Both the position numbers and the translations under genes were made by a program. A stretch of DNA of 64,000 bases from VRUE01 sp963707965. GTDB taxonomy: Bacteria > Actinomycetota > Thermoleophilia > Solirubrobacterales > 70-9. Location of the stretch: NCBI GenBank assembly GCA_963707965.1, contig CAVPRR010000007.1:372001-436000 (forward strand). Direction: 5' to 3'. How positions within the stretch are numbered: the stretch's first letter is position 1; each line of letters starts with the position of its first letter. This document shows, one piece after another, positions 42,233 through 50,307 of the stretch. A model generated the notes under the pieces. The model had not been told where the DNA came from and made no database searches. It worked only from the letters and a program-made list of their open reading frames with translations.

Positions 42233-42901
42233 ATGAGAGAGACAGACAATATTTTCGACACCTCAACGACCCTGATGGAGATCGACGAGCCCCCGGGGGG
42301 CGACGCCGATCCTCGCCCCCACGACAGGCCGGCACCCGACGCTGGGGGCGAACCCGACTACTTCACGCCCAACCCAGCGGTGGGACATGTGGACGCTCGC
42401 CGCCGAGCGCTCGCCGTTCTGGGCCTCGTCGGGGGCGGGATTTTCATGGCCGTGCTGATCAGCGCTGCGATCGGTTCGGGAGAGAGCCGTGAAGCCTCGA
42501 CGTCGAAGATCCCAACCCAGGGCGCGCCGCCGGTGGGCGGGCGGTCTGCCACGGTTGTCGGGCCCGCGCGAGCCCCGGAGTCCAGGCCGCAGCCGAGGGC
42601 GGCCGCCAGCACACACACCGGCAGGGCATCGGGCAGGAGAAGCCCCGGCAGGGGCGGTGCCAACGGCGGAGACAGGCGCAACCCGAGCGCTCCCACGCAC
42701 CGGCCGCGCCACCACTCCCCCGCCCCGCGGAGCACGGCCCCCGCGCCACCACCGGAACCGAGCTACTCGCCAGAACCGGAACCGAGCTACTCACCCGAAC
42801 CGGAAACGACCTACGTCCCCACCGAAGAAGCTGCGCCACCTCCTCCACCCGCTTCCTCTCAGTCCGGGGGAGCCCAGCCGGAGTTCGGCATTGAGCCGTA
42901 G
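42233..42901 (+). CDS. Single-pass membrane protein with Pro-rich tail ending in EFGIEP
   Basis: The 222-residue protein has an acidic cytoplasmic N-terminus, one helix (about residues 56-80, ALAVLGLVGGGIFMAVLISAA) and a Pro/Arg/Ser-rich exterior tail with duplicated EPSYSPEPE segments, ending QPEFGIEP. Layout and end motif match the proteins encoded at 18864 (EEFGFER) and 17290 (ETFGFGG). It opens the second transfer locus and, as in the first, is close to a sigma-factor gene. Function unknown; docking or sorting through the end motif is inference. Confidence 0.65.
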   Translation: MRETDNIFDTSTTLMEIDEPPGGDADPRPHDRPAPDAGGEPDYFTPNPAVGHVDARRRALAVLGLVGGGIFMAVLISAAIGSGESREASTSKIPTQGAPPVGGRSATVVGPARAPESRPQPRAAASTHTGRASGRRSPGRGGANGGDRRNPSAPTHRPRHHSPAPRSTAPAPPPEPSYSPEPEPSYSPEPETTYVPTEEAAPPPPPASSQSGGAQPEFGIEP

Positions 42902-42925
42902 GTCGAGGCCAGCGATCGAAACGCG

Positions 42926-43273
42926 ATGACCGGCGTCGTTCGAGCGTGGTGGCGGTGGCGAACTCGCCGGGAGCGCTTCATCGTGCGATCCCGATGGCTC
43001 TGGCGGGTCGCCGCCGAACGCCGCGTTCGGGCCGAGCGAGCCCTGCTTGCAGAGCCGAAGTTGGCGGGCGAACTGGTGCAGATCCTCGCCCCCGACGAGG
43101 ACCTCGGCGAACACTTCGTCCTGGGATTCACTGCGCGACCGGACCCAACCTCACCTCAGAAACGTCTTGGTGACGGTTTTGCCGCGATGGCGCTGCGTTG
43201 TGGACAGCTTCGTGCGGAGACGCTCTTGCGCCGGCGGCTCGAACTGGAACACGCCGCGAAGCGGGCGACTTGA
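42926..43273 (+). CDS. Small basic helical protein of unknown function
   Basis: The 115-residue product is Arg/Trp-rich at its N-terminus (AWWRWRTRRERFIVRSRWLWR) and then acidic/helical (AGELVQILAPDEDLGEHFVLGF). Third codon positions are strongly G/C as in neighbouring genes, supporting it as coding. It lies 24 nt after the EFGIEP membrane protein and 39 nt before the sigma factor, so it is probably cotranscribed with them. No family recognised. Confidence 0.5.
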   Translation: MTGVVRAWWRWRTRRERFIVRSRWLWRVAAERRVRAERALLAEPKLAGELVQILAPDEDLGEHFVLGFTARPDPTSPQKRLGDGFAAMALRCGQLRAETLLRRRLELEHAAKRAT

Positions 43274-43312
43274 AGTCCTCGCGCCGCGCGCAGATGAAAG
43301 TGAGACCGAGCA

Positions 43313-43939
43313 ATGGGCATGGCCGTCGCCGCGTTACCGGAGGCAATCGAGGAGTGGACCCAGGAGCAGCGTGACTCGCTGCTGGTGATTGCCAGGCGAA
43401 CCCTGTCCGGCTATTGCAGGTCCCGCTTCTCGCGCGAGTTCATTGCCCGCCACATCGACGACTTCGTCCAGGACGCCCTGCTGCAGGCGTGGGTCAGCCA
43501 GCAGGACCCCGAAGCGGATACGGCACCTGTGCAGAACCCGGCCGGCTTTGTCTCCTTCAAGGTCGTGCAGCTGGCGCTGGACAAGGCACGGGGAGAGAGG
43601 CGGCGGCTGGAGCGATCGGTTCCCGAGGGGGTTGGCGCCGGCTGCCAGGAACCACTCCAGGCCGCGGCGGAACGCGTCAGCGATCCGATCCGCACCGACG
43701 AGGTGCATGAGCTGGCGGAGCACCTGGAGGCAACCAAGCTGGCGATGGCCCAGCTTCCCGAGCGCCAGCGGGTGGCATTCGTGAAGTGCCAGCTCGAAGG
43801 TCGAAGCCAGGCCGAGGTCGCGAGAGAACTCAGCGAGGCGGACGGGCGACCGGTCACCCGAAAGGCGGTCGAGAGGCTCGTGGCAAACGCTCGGGTCAAC
43901 CTCTCGATCGCCTTTTCCAGAATCGCCGCGGGCGACTGA
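43313..43939 (+). CDS. Sigma-70 family (ECF-like) sigma factor
   Basis: A 208-residue protein with region-2-like ARHIDDFVQDALLQAWVSQQ and a C-terminal region 4 (about residues 138-200) containing AMAQLPERQRVAFVKCQLEGRSQAEVARELSEADGRPVTRKAVERLVANARVNLSIAF. It has no fused anti-sigma part, unlike the sigma factor at 17290. Located directly upstream of the channel genes, it is the natural candidate for their transcription. Its stop codon lies inside a 25-nt tandem repeat. Confidence 0.78.
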   Translation: MGMAVAALPEAIEEWTQEQRDSLLVIARRTLSGYCRSRFSREFIARHIDDFVQDALLQAWVSQQDPEADTAPVQNPAGFVSFKVVQLALDKARGERRRLERSVPEGVGAGCQEPLQAAAERVSDPIRTDEVHELAEHLEATKLAMAQLPERQRVAFVKCQLEGRSQAEVARELSEADGRPVTRKAVERLVANARVNLSIAFSRIAAGD

Positions 43940-43983
43940 GTTTCGGATCGTCGCGGGCGACTGAGTTTCGGATCGCCGCGGGG
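43921..43983 (+). repeat. 25-nt tandem repeat spanning the sigma-factor stop codon
   Basis: Two full copies (43921-43945, 43946-43970) and a partial third of a 25-nt unit beginning RATCGYCGCGGGCGACTGAG. Because 25 is not a multiple of three and the first copy contains the TGA stop, copy number does not alter the protein. It lies just before the palindromic pair at 44008. Confidence 0.85.
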
Positions 43984-44007
43984 CGGCTGATCGCCAGGCC
44001 CTTTCGC

Positions 44008-44112
44008 CGACGGGACGATTTCGCACCGTATGGGTGCATTTCCGTCCCGCCGGCGTGGCCATCCGATCGACGGGACGATTTCGCACCGTATGGGTGCATT
44101 TCCGTCCCGTCG
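44008..44112. repeat. Pair of 45-nt REP-like palindromes (copies C and D, opposite orientation)
   Basis: 44008-44052 and 44068-44112 start exactly 60 nt apart. Both match copies A and E in the reverse orientation, with outer arms CGACGGGACG and CGTCCCG(C/T)CG and inner GCACC/GGTGC. They lie in the 323-nt gap between the sigma factor and the pilin-like gene; the rest of this gap (44113-44262) is G-rich and has no gene. Confidence 0.88.
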
Positions 44113-44262
44113 GCGGGTGCACGGCCGGGGGGGCGCGGGTGGGGGATCGTCAGCCGGTGGGGGGCCGGTGGGGGACGGGTGGGGGATCGGCGAGTGCCGG
44201 TCGTACACCCACCACAGATGTTCATCAATGGGTCTGGCCCATCAGCAAAGGAGGAAGTCACG

Positions 44263-44601
44263 ATGAGCCACGCAGAGAAGAAGCGGCGGGTCTGGGGCCT
44301 CATGGGCCCGGCTCTCGCCGCGGTGCTGGCCACGTGGCTGGTGCTTCAGATCGCCGGCGCCAACGTCATTCTCAAGGCCGCCGGAATCAACCCGGCAAAC
44401 AAGGGCAAATGGAGTGCGATCACCGATGTGGCCACGCAGCTCCAGGCGCCGCTGCTCGTAACGATGGTGGCCGCCGTTCCGCTCGGCATCCTGGGAGGCG
44501 GCATTCTGATGGCCATCGGCCACCGGCATGCGGCGAAAATGCTGGGCCAGGTCGTGGCGGGTGTGGTGGTGGTCGGAATCGGCACGACGCTCGCCAACTA
44601 G
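44263..44601 (+). CDS. Pilin-like small membrane protein (second locus)
   Basis: The 112-residue protein has a basic start, a first helix (about residues 12-28, MGPALAAVLATWLVLQIAGA), a polar stretch, and two close hydrophobic helices (about 62-80 and 88-106, MVAAVPLGILGGGILMAIG, GQVVAGVVVVGIGTTLA). This fits a VirB2/TrbC-type or related channel subunit. ATG 44263 was chosen because of the AAAGGAGGA site upstream. It corresponds by position to the gene at 20387 in the first locus. Confidence 0.6.
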   Translation: MSHAEKKRRVWGLMGPALAAVLATWLVLQIAGANVILKAAGINPANKGKWSAITDVATQLQAPLLVTMVAAVPLGILGGGILMAIGHRHAAKMLGQVVAGVVVVGIGTTLAN

Positions 44602-44610
44602 CGGACGGGC

Positions 44611-46926
44611 ATGCGGCCATTCCCGAACATCGGGCCGGCGGGCGCGGGCCGGCAGCCTCGCGTCCGTCCGGTTGCGCCACTGCTCGTGGCGCTGCTCGCG
44701 ATTGCCCTGAGCATCGCCTCGCCGCTCGGTGCTCGGGCGTCGATCAAGGACGACCTCAAGAACCTCCCCCCGGACGCGAGTCCAAAGCAGGCATGCAACG
44801 TCCTGATCGAGAACGGCGCGATCAAGCGCTCCCAGGAAGGGCCGTGCCGAAAGCTGGTGGCAGAGGGCTTCACCGCCGCCAAGACCGTCTCCGACAGCGG
44901 GGAGGTGACGATCGCCTCCGCGGCGGCCTGCACGATCCAGGCGCTGAAGGGAAACCTCGAGCGCGGCCAGATTGGGCGCTGTGCCAAGACCGTCGCCAAG
45001 AGTGTCAAGGACTCGGCCGCCGCCACCGCCAGCGGCTTCGATCCGGTGGGCGCGGTGGGCGGCGCGATTGGCGGCGCGGTCGGCGGCATCGGCGATGCGA
45101 TCGGCGGCGTCGGCGGGGCGATCGGCGGCGCGGTCACCGGCACGCTTCTCGATGGCTTCAAGGCAATCATCGACCTGCTGTTCGGCGGCCTGCAGTCCGC
45201 CATCACGGTGGCGCTGATCAAGTGGATGACGACGATCCCAAACCTTTCAGGTGGGCACGTCGGCCACCTCGAGTCCAGCATCGCGGTTGGGGCCAGTGGG
45301 CTGCTGGCCGCGACGATGACCATCTCGATCGTTCGCTTTTGGAGCTCCGGCCTGACCGGCGGCGGCGCGTGGGCAGGGGCCGAGGGTGTGGCGCGCGCTG
45401 CGGTTGCCGCAGCCCTGATCGGCCTGTGGCCGCAGATCTTCGACCTGGCCATACGGCTCTCCAACGCGCTTCAGTCCGGGATCCTGGGCGGCGGTGTCCA
45501 GGCTGAGCTGAAGGCGCTCTTCCGCGATCTTGACGTGATCGGCCTCGCCGGCGGTGCGCTCACGGGCGGCCTCGTGCCGATGTTCCTGGCCATCGTCATC
45601 GCGGTTGTCGGGATCCTGATGCTGCTGGCGCTTGTCGCGATGAAGATCGTGATCACCGCCCTGACCATCGTGCTGTTCTGCGCGATGCCGCTGGCGCTTG
45701 TCGTCTGGCCCATCCCCGAGCTGGCGGGCATCGCCCGCCTCTGCATTCGGTCGCTCGCGGTGGTGGTGGCGATCCCGATCGTCTGGTGCCTCATCTTCGG
45801 CGCCTTTGCCGCGATCGGCGCCGACACGTTCTCCTTCTCCAACACCGGCAAAGACCAGGGCATCTTCGGCACAGCCCTGAACGTGACGATCGTCCGTCCG
45901 CTGGTCGCGATCGCGCTGCTCTACCTGGCGCTGGTCCTGCCGCGCCGGCTGCTCCAGCTGGCTCCCTTCTTCAATGGTCGGCCCGGGGCCGTGCGCCACA
46001 TCGGCACCGGCATGGCCGTCCGCGCGGGTTTCAGCTACGCGCCCCAGGTCGGGAAAGGACTGGTTGGAGGCTGGAAAGGCAATCCACAGCAACAGCTCTT
46101 CAGCACCGCCTCCCCTGTCGAGGGAGCGATGGCCAAGGCAGCCGGGGCGATTCGAGGAGTGGGCGGCGCTGTAGGAGGGTCAACCGCCGAGGGGGGTGGG
46201 AAATCGAACCTTCGCGATCAGACCGGCCAGGCAGCCAAAGGGGGCGGAAAGGCATCTCAGGGAGCCGGAAAGGTCGACCAGGAGGGCCGCCAGACGCCGC
46301 GCAGCGACGCAGCCGGCAAAGCGGCCGCGGGCGGGGCAGCCGGCAGAGGGGTGGCCGGCGCCGGTCAAGGTGTCGAAACCGCGGCGGGCACGGGGAGTCA
46401 GGCGTCGAACGTCAGCTCGGAGTCAGACGAAAAGGCCATGGAGCGGGGAAAGGGGGCCTTCGGAGGCCCGCGCACCCCCACAGCGAGTCTCACTCCCGAG
46501 CGCATCGAGGCCATAAACCAGCGCAGCCAGGCAATGGCGGCCGATTCGGCTTCCGGGACAGCGGTGACACGGGAACAGGTCGACTCCGCCGTCGGCGATC
46601 TCCAGAGCCGCCCCGCCCTTTTGGAAGCGGCGAATAAAGCTGCCTACCACGGCAATGCCGAAGAGGCCACCGGCGCCTTCGCGGAGTGGTCGTTGACCGA
46701 CAACCCGCACGTCGGGGACCAGCACCGCAGCGCCTTCGGTGTTCTCGGTCGCGCCTCTCCGAGCCAGCGCAGGACCGCCCTGGGTCGCACCGATGGAGGT
46801 GGCGGACCGGATTCGGGCTCGGCCGGGAGCGCGGGCCGTCGAGTGCCGCCGGCTCAGCCCCCGTCCTCTGAGCCCTCGGCTCCACGCACGCCCCCCTCCC
46901 AGCTTCCCCGGCGTGGAGGGAGCTGA
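44611..46926 (+). CDS. VirB6/TrbL-like polytopic channel protein (second locus)
   Basis: A 771-residue protein with a signal peptide (cut near ARAS, about residue 44), a domain with several Cys, a Gly/Ala/Ile-rich repeat (GGAIGGAVGGIGDAIGG), six to seven membrane helices (about 225-450, e.g. PMFLAIVIAVVGILMLLALVA), and a hydrophilic Gly/Lys/Gln-rich C-terminal 270 residues. The order matches the VirB6-like protein of the first locus (23908) and TrbL/TraL relatives. It starts 9 nt after the pilin-like gene and precedes PrgI-like and VirB4 genes. Confidence 0.68.
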   Translation: MRPFPNIGPAGAGRQPRVRPVAPLLVALLAIALSIASPLGARASIKDDLKNLPPDASPKQACNVLIENGAIKRSQEGPCRKLVAEGFTAAKTVSDSGEVTIASAAACTIQALKGNLERGQIGRCAKTVAKSVKDSAAATASGFDPVGAVGGAIGGAVGGIGDAIGGVGGAIGGAVTGTLLDGFKAIIDLLFGGLQSAITVALIKWMTTIPNLSGGHVGHLESSIAVGASGLLAATMTISIVRFWSSGLTGGGAWAGAEGVARAAVAAALIGLWPQIFDLAIRLSNALQSGILGGGVQAELKALFRDLDVIGLAGGALTGGLVPMFLAIVIAVVGILMLLALVAMKIVITALTIVLFCAMPLALVVWPIPELAGIARLCIRSLAVVVAIPIVWCLIFGAFAAIGADTFSFSNTGKDQGIFGTALNVTIVRPLVAIALLYLALVLPRRLLQLAPFFNGRPGAVRHIGTGMAVRAGFSYAPQVGKGLVGGWKGNPQQQLFSTASPVEGAMAKAAGAIRGVGGAVGGSTAEGGGKSNLRDQTGQAAKGGGKASQGAGKVDQEGRQTPRSDAAGKAAAGGAAGRGVAGAGQGVETAAGTGSQASNVSSESDEKAMERGKGAFGGPRTPTASLTPERIEAINQRSQAMAADSASGTAVTREQVDSAVGDLQSRPALLEAANKAAYHGNAEEATGAFAEWSLTDNPHVGDQHRSAFGVLGRASPSQRRTALGRTDGGGGPDSGSAGSAGRRVPPAQPPSSEPSAPRTPPSQLPRRGGS

Positions 46927-46967
46927 CCGATGACCCCCCACCATCGCCATCTCGAGGGAGTCGGACG

Positions 46968-47351
46968 ATGAACGTCCCGTATCGCCACCTCGAGGACAAG
47001 CTTCGGATCTGGAGCCTGACCATCGTCCAGTGGGCGCTCGTGCTGCTGGGGGCGGCCTCGGCATTCGTGTGGGGCTTCTACATCAGCCCCTTCAGCTGGT
47101 CGGTGACGCTCTTCACCGCGGTGTACGTGGCCGGCCTGCCGGGAGTCGCGGCGCTGATCGCCGGCGTCAGCGAGTTCGACGCGTGGCTCTTCATCCGCTC
47201 GGCCTGGCGATGGTGGCGAATCCCCGGGCGCTATCGCCCGGGCCCGGGCCCCCGGCCCACCGGGTACGTGATCGCCCCGCCAGCGCGAACCGGACGTGAA
47301 CGCAGATCAACAGTCAAACCGATCGACGTGGAGGCATTGTGGGAGTCCTGA
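46968..47351 (+). CDS. PrgI-family (VirB3-like) membrane protein
   Basis: The 127-residue product has the PrgI pattern: NVPYRHLEDKLRIWSLTIVQWALVLLGAA, two helices (about residues 20-42 and 48-66), then a basic cytoplasmic tail with RYRPGPGPRPTGYV. PrgI proteins accompany VirB4 in Gram-positive conjugation and act like VirB3. Its last codons overlap the start of the VirB4 gene (GTG 47339) by 13 nt, consistent with a tight complex. Confidence 0.7.
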   Translation: MNVPYRHLEDKLRIWSLTIVQWALVLLGAASAFVWGFYISPFSWSVTLFTAVYVAGLPGVAALIAGVSEFDAWLFIRSAWRWWRIPGRYRPGPGPRPTGYVIAPPARTGRERRSTVKPIDVEALWES

Positions 47352-50038
47352 ATCGCAGGCGTGAGGTGGCGACCGAGGAGATACGCCAGGCCGGTGAGCT
47401 GCTGCCGGTCGAGGCAATCGACCGCAGCGGGCTGATGATCACCTCGGACGGGGCCTTCGTGAGGACGATCGAGGTGACTCCCCTGAACCCGCTGCTCCTC
47501 TCTCGCCAGGAGGCGGCACAGGTGGCGGCCTCCTTCCAGCAGATGATCTCCCGGCTCAGGCCGGGCCAGAGCGTCCAGTTCCTGATCGACTCCCGGCCCG
47601 TCAATCTGACGGAGCTCCTCGAGGCGTCACGCCGCGAGGTCGCGGCGCACTCCGGGGAGCTGCCGAGGGCCGGGGAGGCCTCCACGATCGACCCCGTGGA
47701 CCTTTCGCGCTGGCGCCTGTACGCGGCGATGGAGGAGTCGCTCAACGAGAACTCCGAAGAGCAGGCCGCAGCCCAGCTGCGCGCCTTCGTGGTCGTGCCG
47801 TTCGCTCCTGCGGTCGACAAGCGATCCGAGCTGCTCGCCTCGCTTCCCTTCAGCTCGCGTTTCGGCGGTGGGGACCTCGAGCACGACCTGCCCTCGCACC
47901 GCCGCCTGATGCGCCAGTCGCTGGCCCACACCGACGCGATTCGCTCGGAGATCGAGGCGAGCGGTCTACCCGCTCGGATCCTCAACGGCGAGGAGGTGGT
48001 CAGGAACCTCTGGTCCTACTTCAACCCGAGCTCCGCCGACGCGGGTGTGCGCTCGCGAGGGGCCGGGACAGAGGTGCTCGTCGATCTCGACACGCCGCGC
48101 GCCCAGAAGGCGGCCGAGCGCGCCGCCGGGCGATTGCGCGAGGCCGTCGCGCAGTCCGGGCTCGACTTCCGCAGCTCGGACAAGTGGGCCTACATCGACC
48201 GCGATGTGGAGCAGACCATCTACGTCTCCAACATCGTCGAGGCCAGCGAGTGGGGCTGGCTGATGGCCCCGATGATGACCCGCGCCTCGTTTCGCATGTC
48301 CGTCTTCGTCCACGCGATGGACCGCCGCCGCGAGCGGGCGCGGATCAAGCGCAAGTACAACCGCACGTTCTCGGTGAATCGCGGTGCCGAGGCCAAGGGA
48401 CGCCCCCCCGACGTGGAGCGCTACGCCCAGGAGGACGAGCACCTGGAGGCGCTGGGCGAGCTCGGCGGCAAGGTGCGCGCCTCCGTGTTCCAGGTCTCGA
48501 TCTACCAGACGCCCAGGGTGCCCGGGCCCGAGCCCGACCTCGACTTCCTCAGCGAGTCGGTGGACTGGGCCGCCAACGAGCTGGAGACCGCCAGCGACTG
48601 CCGGGTGAACCGCGGCGAGTTCCAGCAGGAGAAGCTCTGGCGCTCCACTCTGCCGCTGGGCATCGACGTGGCGCACCACACCAAGCGCTACGTGACGCGC
48701 AATGCGGCCGACATGGTGCCGCTGGTCGGGACCGCGTGCGGCTCCCCGAGCGGCGTCCCGTTCGCCTTCTCGGAGCCGCTGCGGACCCTGGAGCGAATCA
48801 ACGTCTATGACCGCAGCCACGAGAACCACTCGATGGTCCTCACCGGGAAGTCGGGCAAGGGGAAGACCCACACCGCAAACGTCCTGCTCTCCCGCCACAT
48901 CGCGCACGGGACCCGAGCCTTCGTCATCGATCGAGCCGGCCACTTCGAGGTCCTGACGCGACTGCTCGAGGGGGCGCAGCACATCACGATCGGCGCGGAG
49001 GACACCAGCTTCGCGATCAATCCATGGGACGTCGTGGACCCAACCAACGTGAGCCAGGAGAAGATCGGCTTCCTCCTCAGCCTGCACGCGACGATCATGG
49101 GCGACGAGGGGCTCACGATGAGCGAGCGCTCTCACCTCGGCGCCGCGATCCGCCAGGTCTACCTGCGCTCCTGCCTGCCGACCGAAACCACCAAGCCCTG
49201 CGAGTCCGCCCTTCGTGACGAGCTCGAGCTGCGCGCCGACGAGCACACAAACACGGCGCCGGAGATGGCACTCGAACTGCGCAACATGGCCATTCGCCTC
49301 GGCGAGTTCTGCGGAGACGGCAGCTACGCCTACCTGATGGACCGCAAGACGTCGGTGCCCACGGACGCTCCGCTGGTTGTCTTCGATACGCGGCGGGTTC
49401 CGAAGGACGTGCTCCCGGCGGTCACGTTCGCGATCGCGGAGTTCGTCAAGCGGCGCGTGGAGATCCACGCGGCCGAGTGCGAAGAGGAGGCCGCCCGGCC
49501 CGACGCCCCGCTGTTCACCGGTCGCTCGATCCTGATGATCGACGAGTGCTGGGCGCTGCTCGAGACGGCCGACACCGGCACGTTCCTCAACGAACTCGCG
49601 CGGCGGGCAAGGCACCTCGGGATGTGCCTGCTGGTCAGCTCCCAGGCCCTGAGCGACTTCGACACAGAGCACGGTCGCGCCCTGCTTCGCAACTGCACCC
49701 AGCAGATCCACCTCGCCCAGGAGGCTGCGGAGATCCCCTTCATCCAGGAGACGGCCCGCCTCTCCGACGAGGAGGCCTCACTCCTGGCCCGGCTGCGAAC
49801 GGTGAAGGGCCAGTTCAGCGAGATGTTCTGGATAAACGGGACCCGCGGGCGCGGGAAGGTGTCACTGCGCCTGGGCCCGAGCGAGTACTGGGCCTTCACC
49901 TCCGATCCGCATCGCGACGTTCCGCGCCGCAACCAGGCGATTGCCGAGAACGGCGGCGACGTCTGGGCCGCGATCCACCAGCTGACCCGAGAGACCCGCG
50001 CGGGTCGCGGGCCCACCGAGGAGCCGGTGGCGGCCTAG
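47339..50038 (+). CDS. VirB4/TraC-type conjugation ATPase (second locus)
   Basis: An 899-residue ATPase. N-terminal residues 1-470 form the VirB4 CagE-like region with RTIEVTPLNPLLLSRQEAAQ and a characteristic PMMTRASFRMSVFVHAMDRRRERARIKRKY. The motor has Walker A TGKSGKGKT (about 501-509), the DRAGHFEVL strand, Walker B SILMIDECWALLE (about 730-742), and GMCLLVSSQALSDF. This is a standard VirB4 and the most confident channel component in this locus. GTG start overlaps the PrgI-like gene. Confidence 0.88.
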   Translation: MGVLNRRREVATEEIRQAGELLPVEAIDRSGLMITSDGAFVRTIEVTPLNPLLLSRQEAAQVAASFQQMISRLRPGQSVQFLIDSRPVNLTELLEASRREVAAHSGELPRAGEASTIDPVDLSRWRLYAAMEESLNENSEEQAAAQLRAFVVVPFAPAVDKRSELLASLPFSSRFGGGDLEHDLPSHRRLMRQSLAHTDAIRSEIEASGLPARILNGEEVVRNLWSYFNPSSADAGVRSRGAGTEVLVDLDTPRAQKAAERAAGRLREAVAQSGLDFRSSDKWAYIDRDVEQTIYVSNIVEASEWGWLMAPMMTRASFRMSVFVHAMDRRRERARIKRKYNRTFSVNRGAEAKGRPPDVERYAQEDEHLEALGELGGKVRASVFQVSIYQTPRVPGPEPDLDFLSESVDWAANELETASDCRVNRGEFQQEKLWRSTLPLGIDVAHHTKRYVTRNAADMVPLVGTACGSPSGVPFAFSEPLRTLERINVYDRSHENHSMVLTGKSGKGKTHTANVLLSRHIAHGTRAFVIDRAGHFEVLTRLLEGAQHITIGAEDTSFAINPWDVVDPTNVSQEKIGFLLSLHATIMGDEGLTMSERSHLGAAIRQVYLRSCLPTETTKPCESALRDELELRADEHTNTAPEMALELRNMAIRLGEFCGDGSYAYLMDRKTSVPTDAPLVVFDTRRVPKDVLPAVTFAIAEFVKRRVEIHAAECEEEAARPDAPLFTGRSILMIDECWALLETADTGTFLNELARRARHLGMCLLVSSQALSDFDTEHGRALLRNCTQQIHLAQEAAEIPFIQETARLSDEEASLLARLRTVKGQFSEMFWINGTRGRGKVSLRLGPSEYWAFTSDPHRDVPRRNQAIAENGGDVWAAIHQLTRETRAGRGPTEEPVAA

Positions 50039-50061
50039 CCGCCGGCGGAGGATGGTGCCCC

Positions 50062-50265
50062 GTGCCTGGACCCGGAGCAGCCGCCGGCGCGAAGGCAGCC
50101 AGCAGCGCCGCGGGACGTGTCAGCGCCGGAGCCGCGAGCCGGTCGGGCACGGCTCAGGCGGCAAAGCAGGGTGGAACGGCGGCGGCGGCGCGGGCCGCTC
50201 GGCCGGTGCGAGCGGCTCGGGCGGGGCGGTCCAGTCGCGGCGTCAAAGGGGCCGGTGGAAGCTAG
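50062..50265 (+). CDS. Possible small Ala/Gly/Arg-rich peptide
   Basis: A 67-codon frame starting at GTG 50062 encodes a low-complexity, positively charged product (AAAGAKAASSAAGRVSAGAASR and so on). A GGAGG lies 11 nt upstream, rather far. It fills most of the 269-nt gap between VirB4 and the M15-like hydrolase gene. It may be a real small basic protein of the locus or merely GC-rich noncoding sequence; I cannot decide. Confidence 0.3.
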   Translation: MPGPGAAAGAKAASSAAGRVSAGAASRSGTAQAAKQGGTAAAARAARPVRAARAGRSSRGVKGAGGS

Positions 50266-50307
50266 GGGGGTCAGGCGAGATCGCTCGGCAGGGTCGCCTC
50301 GATTCGG

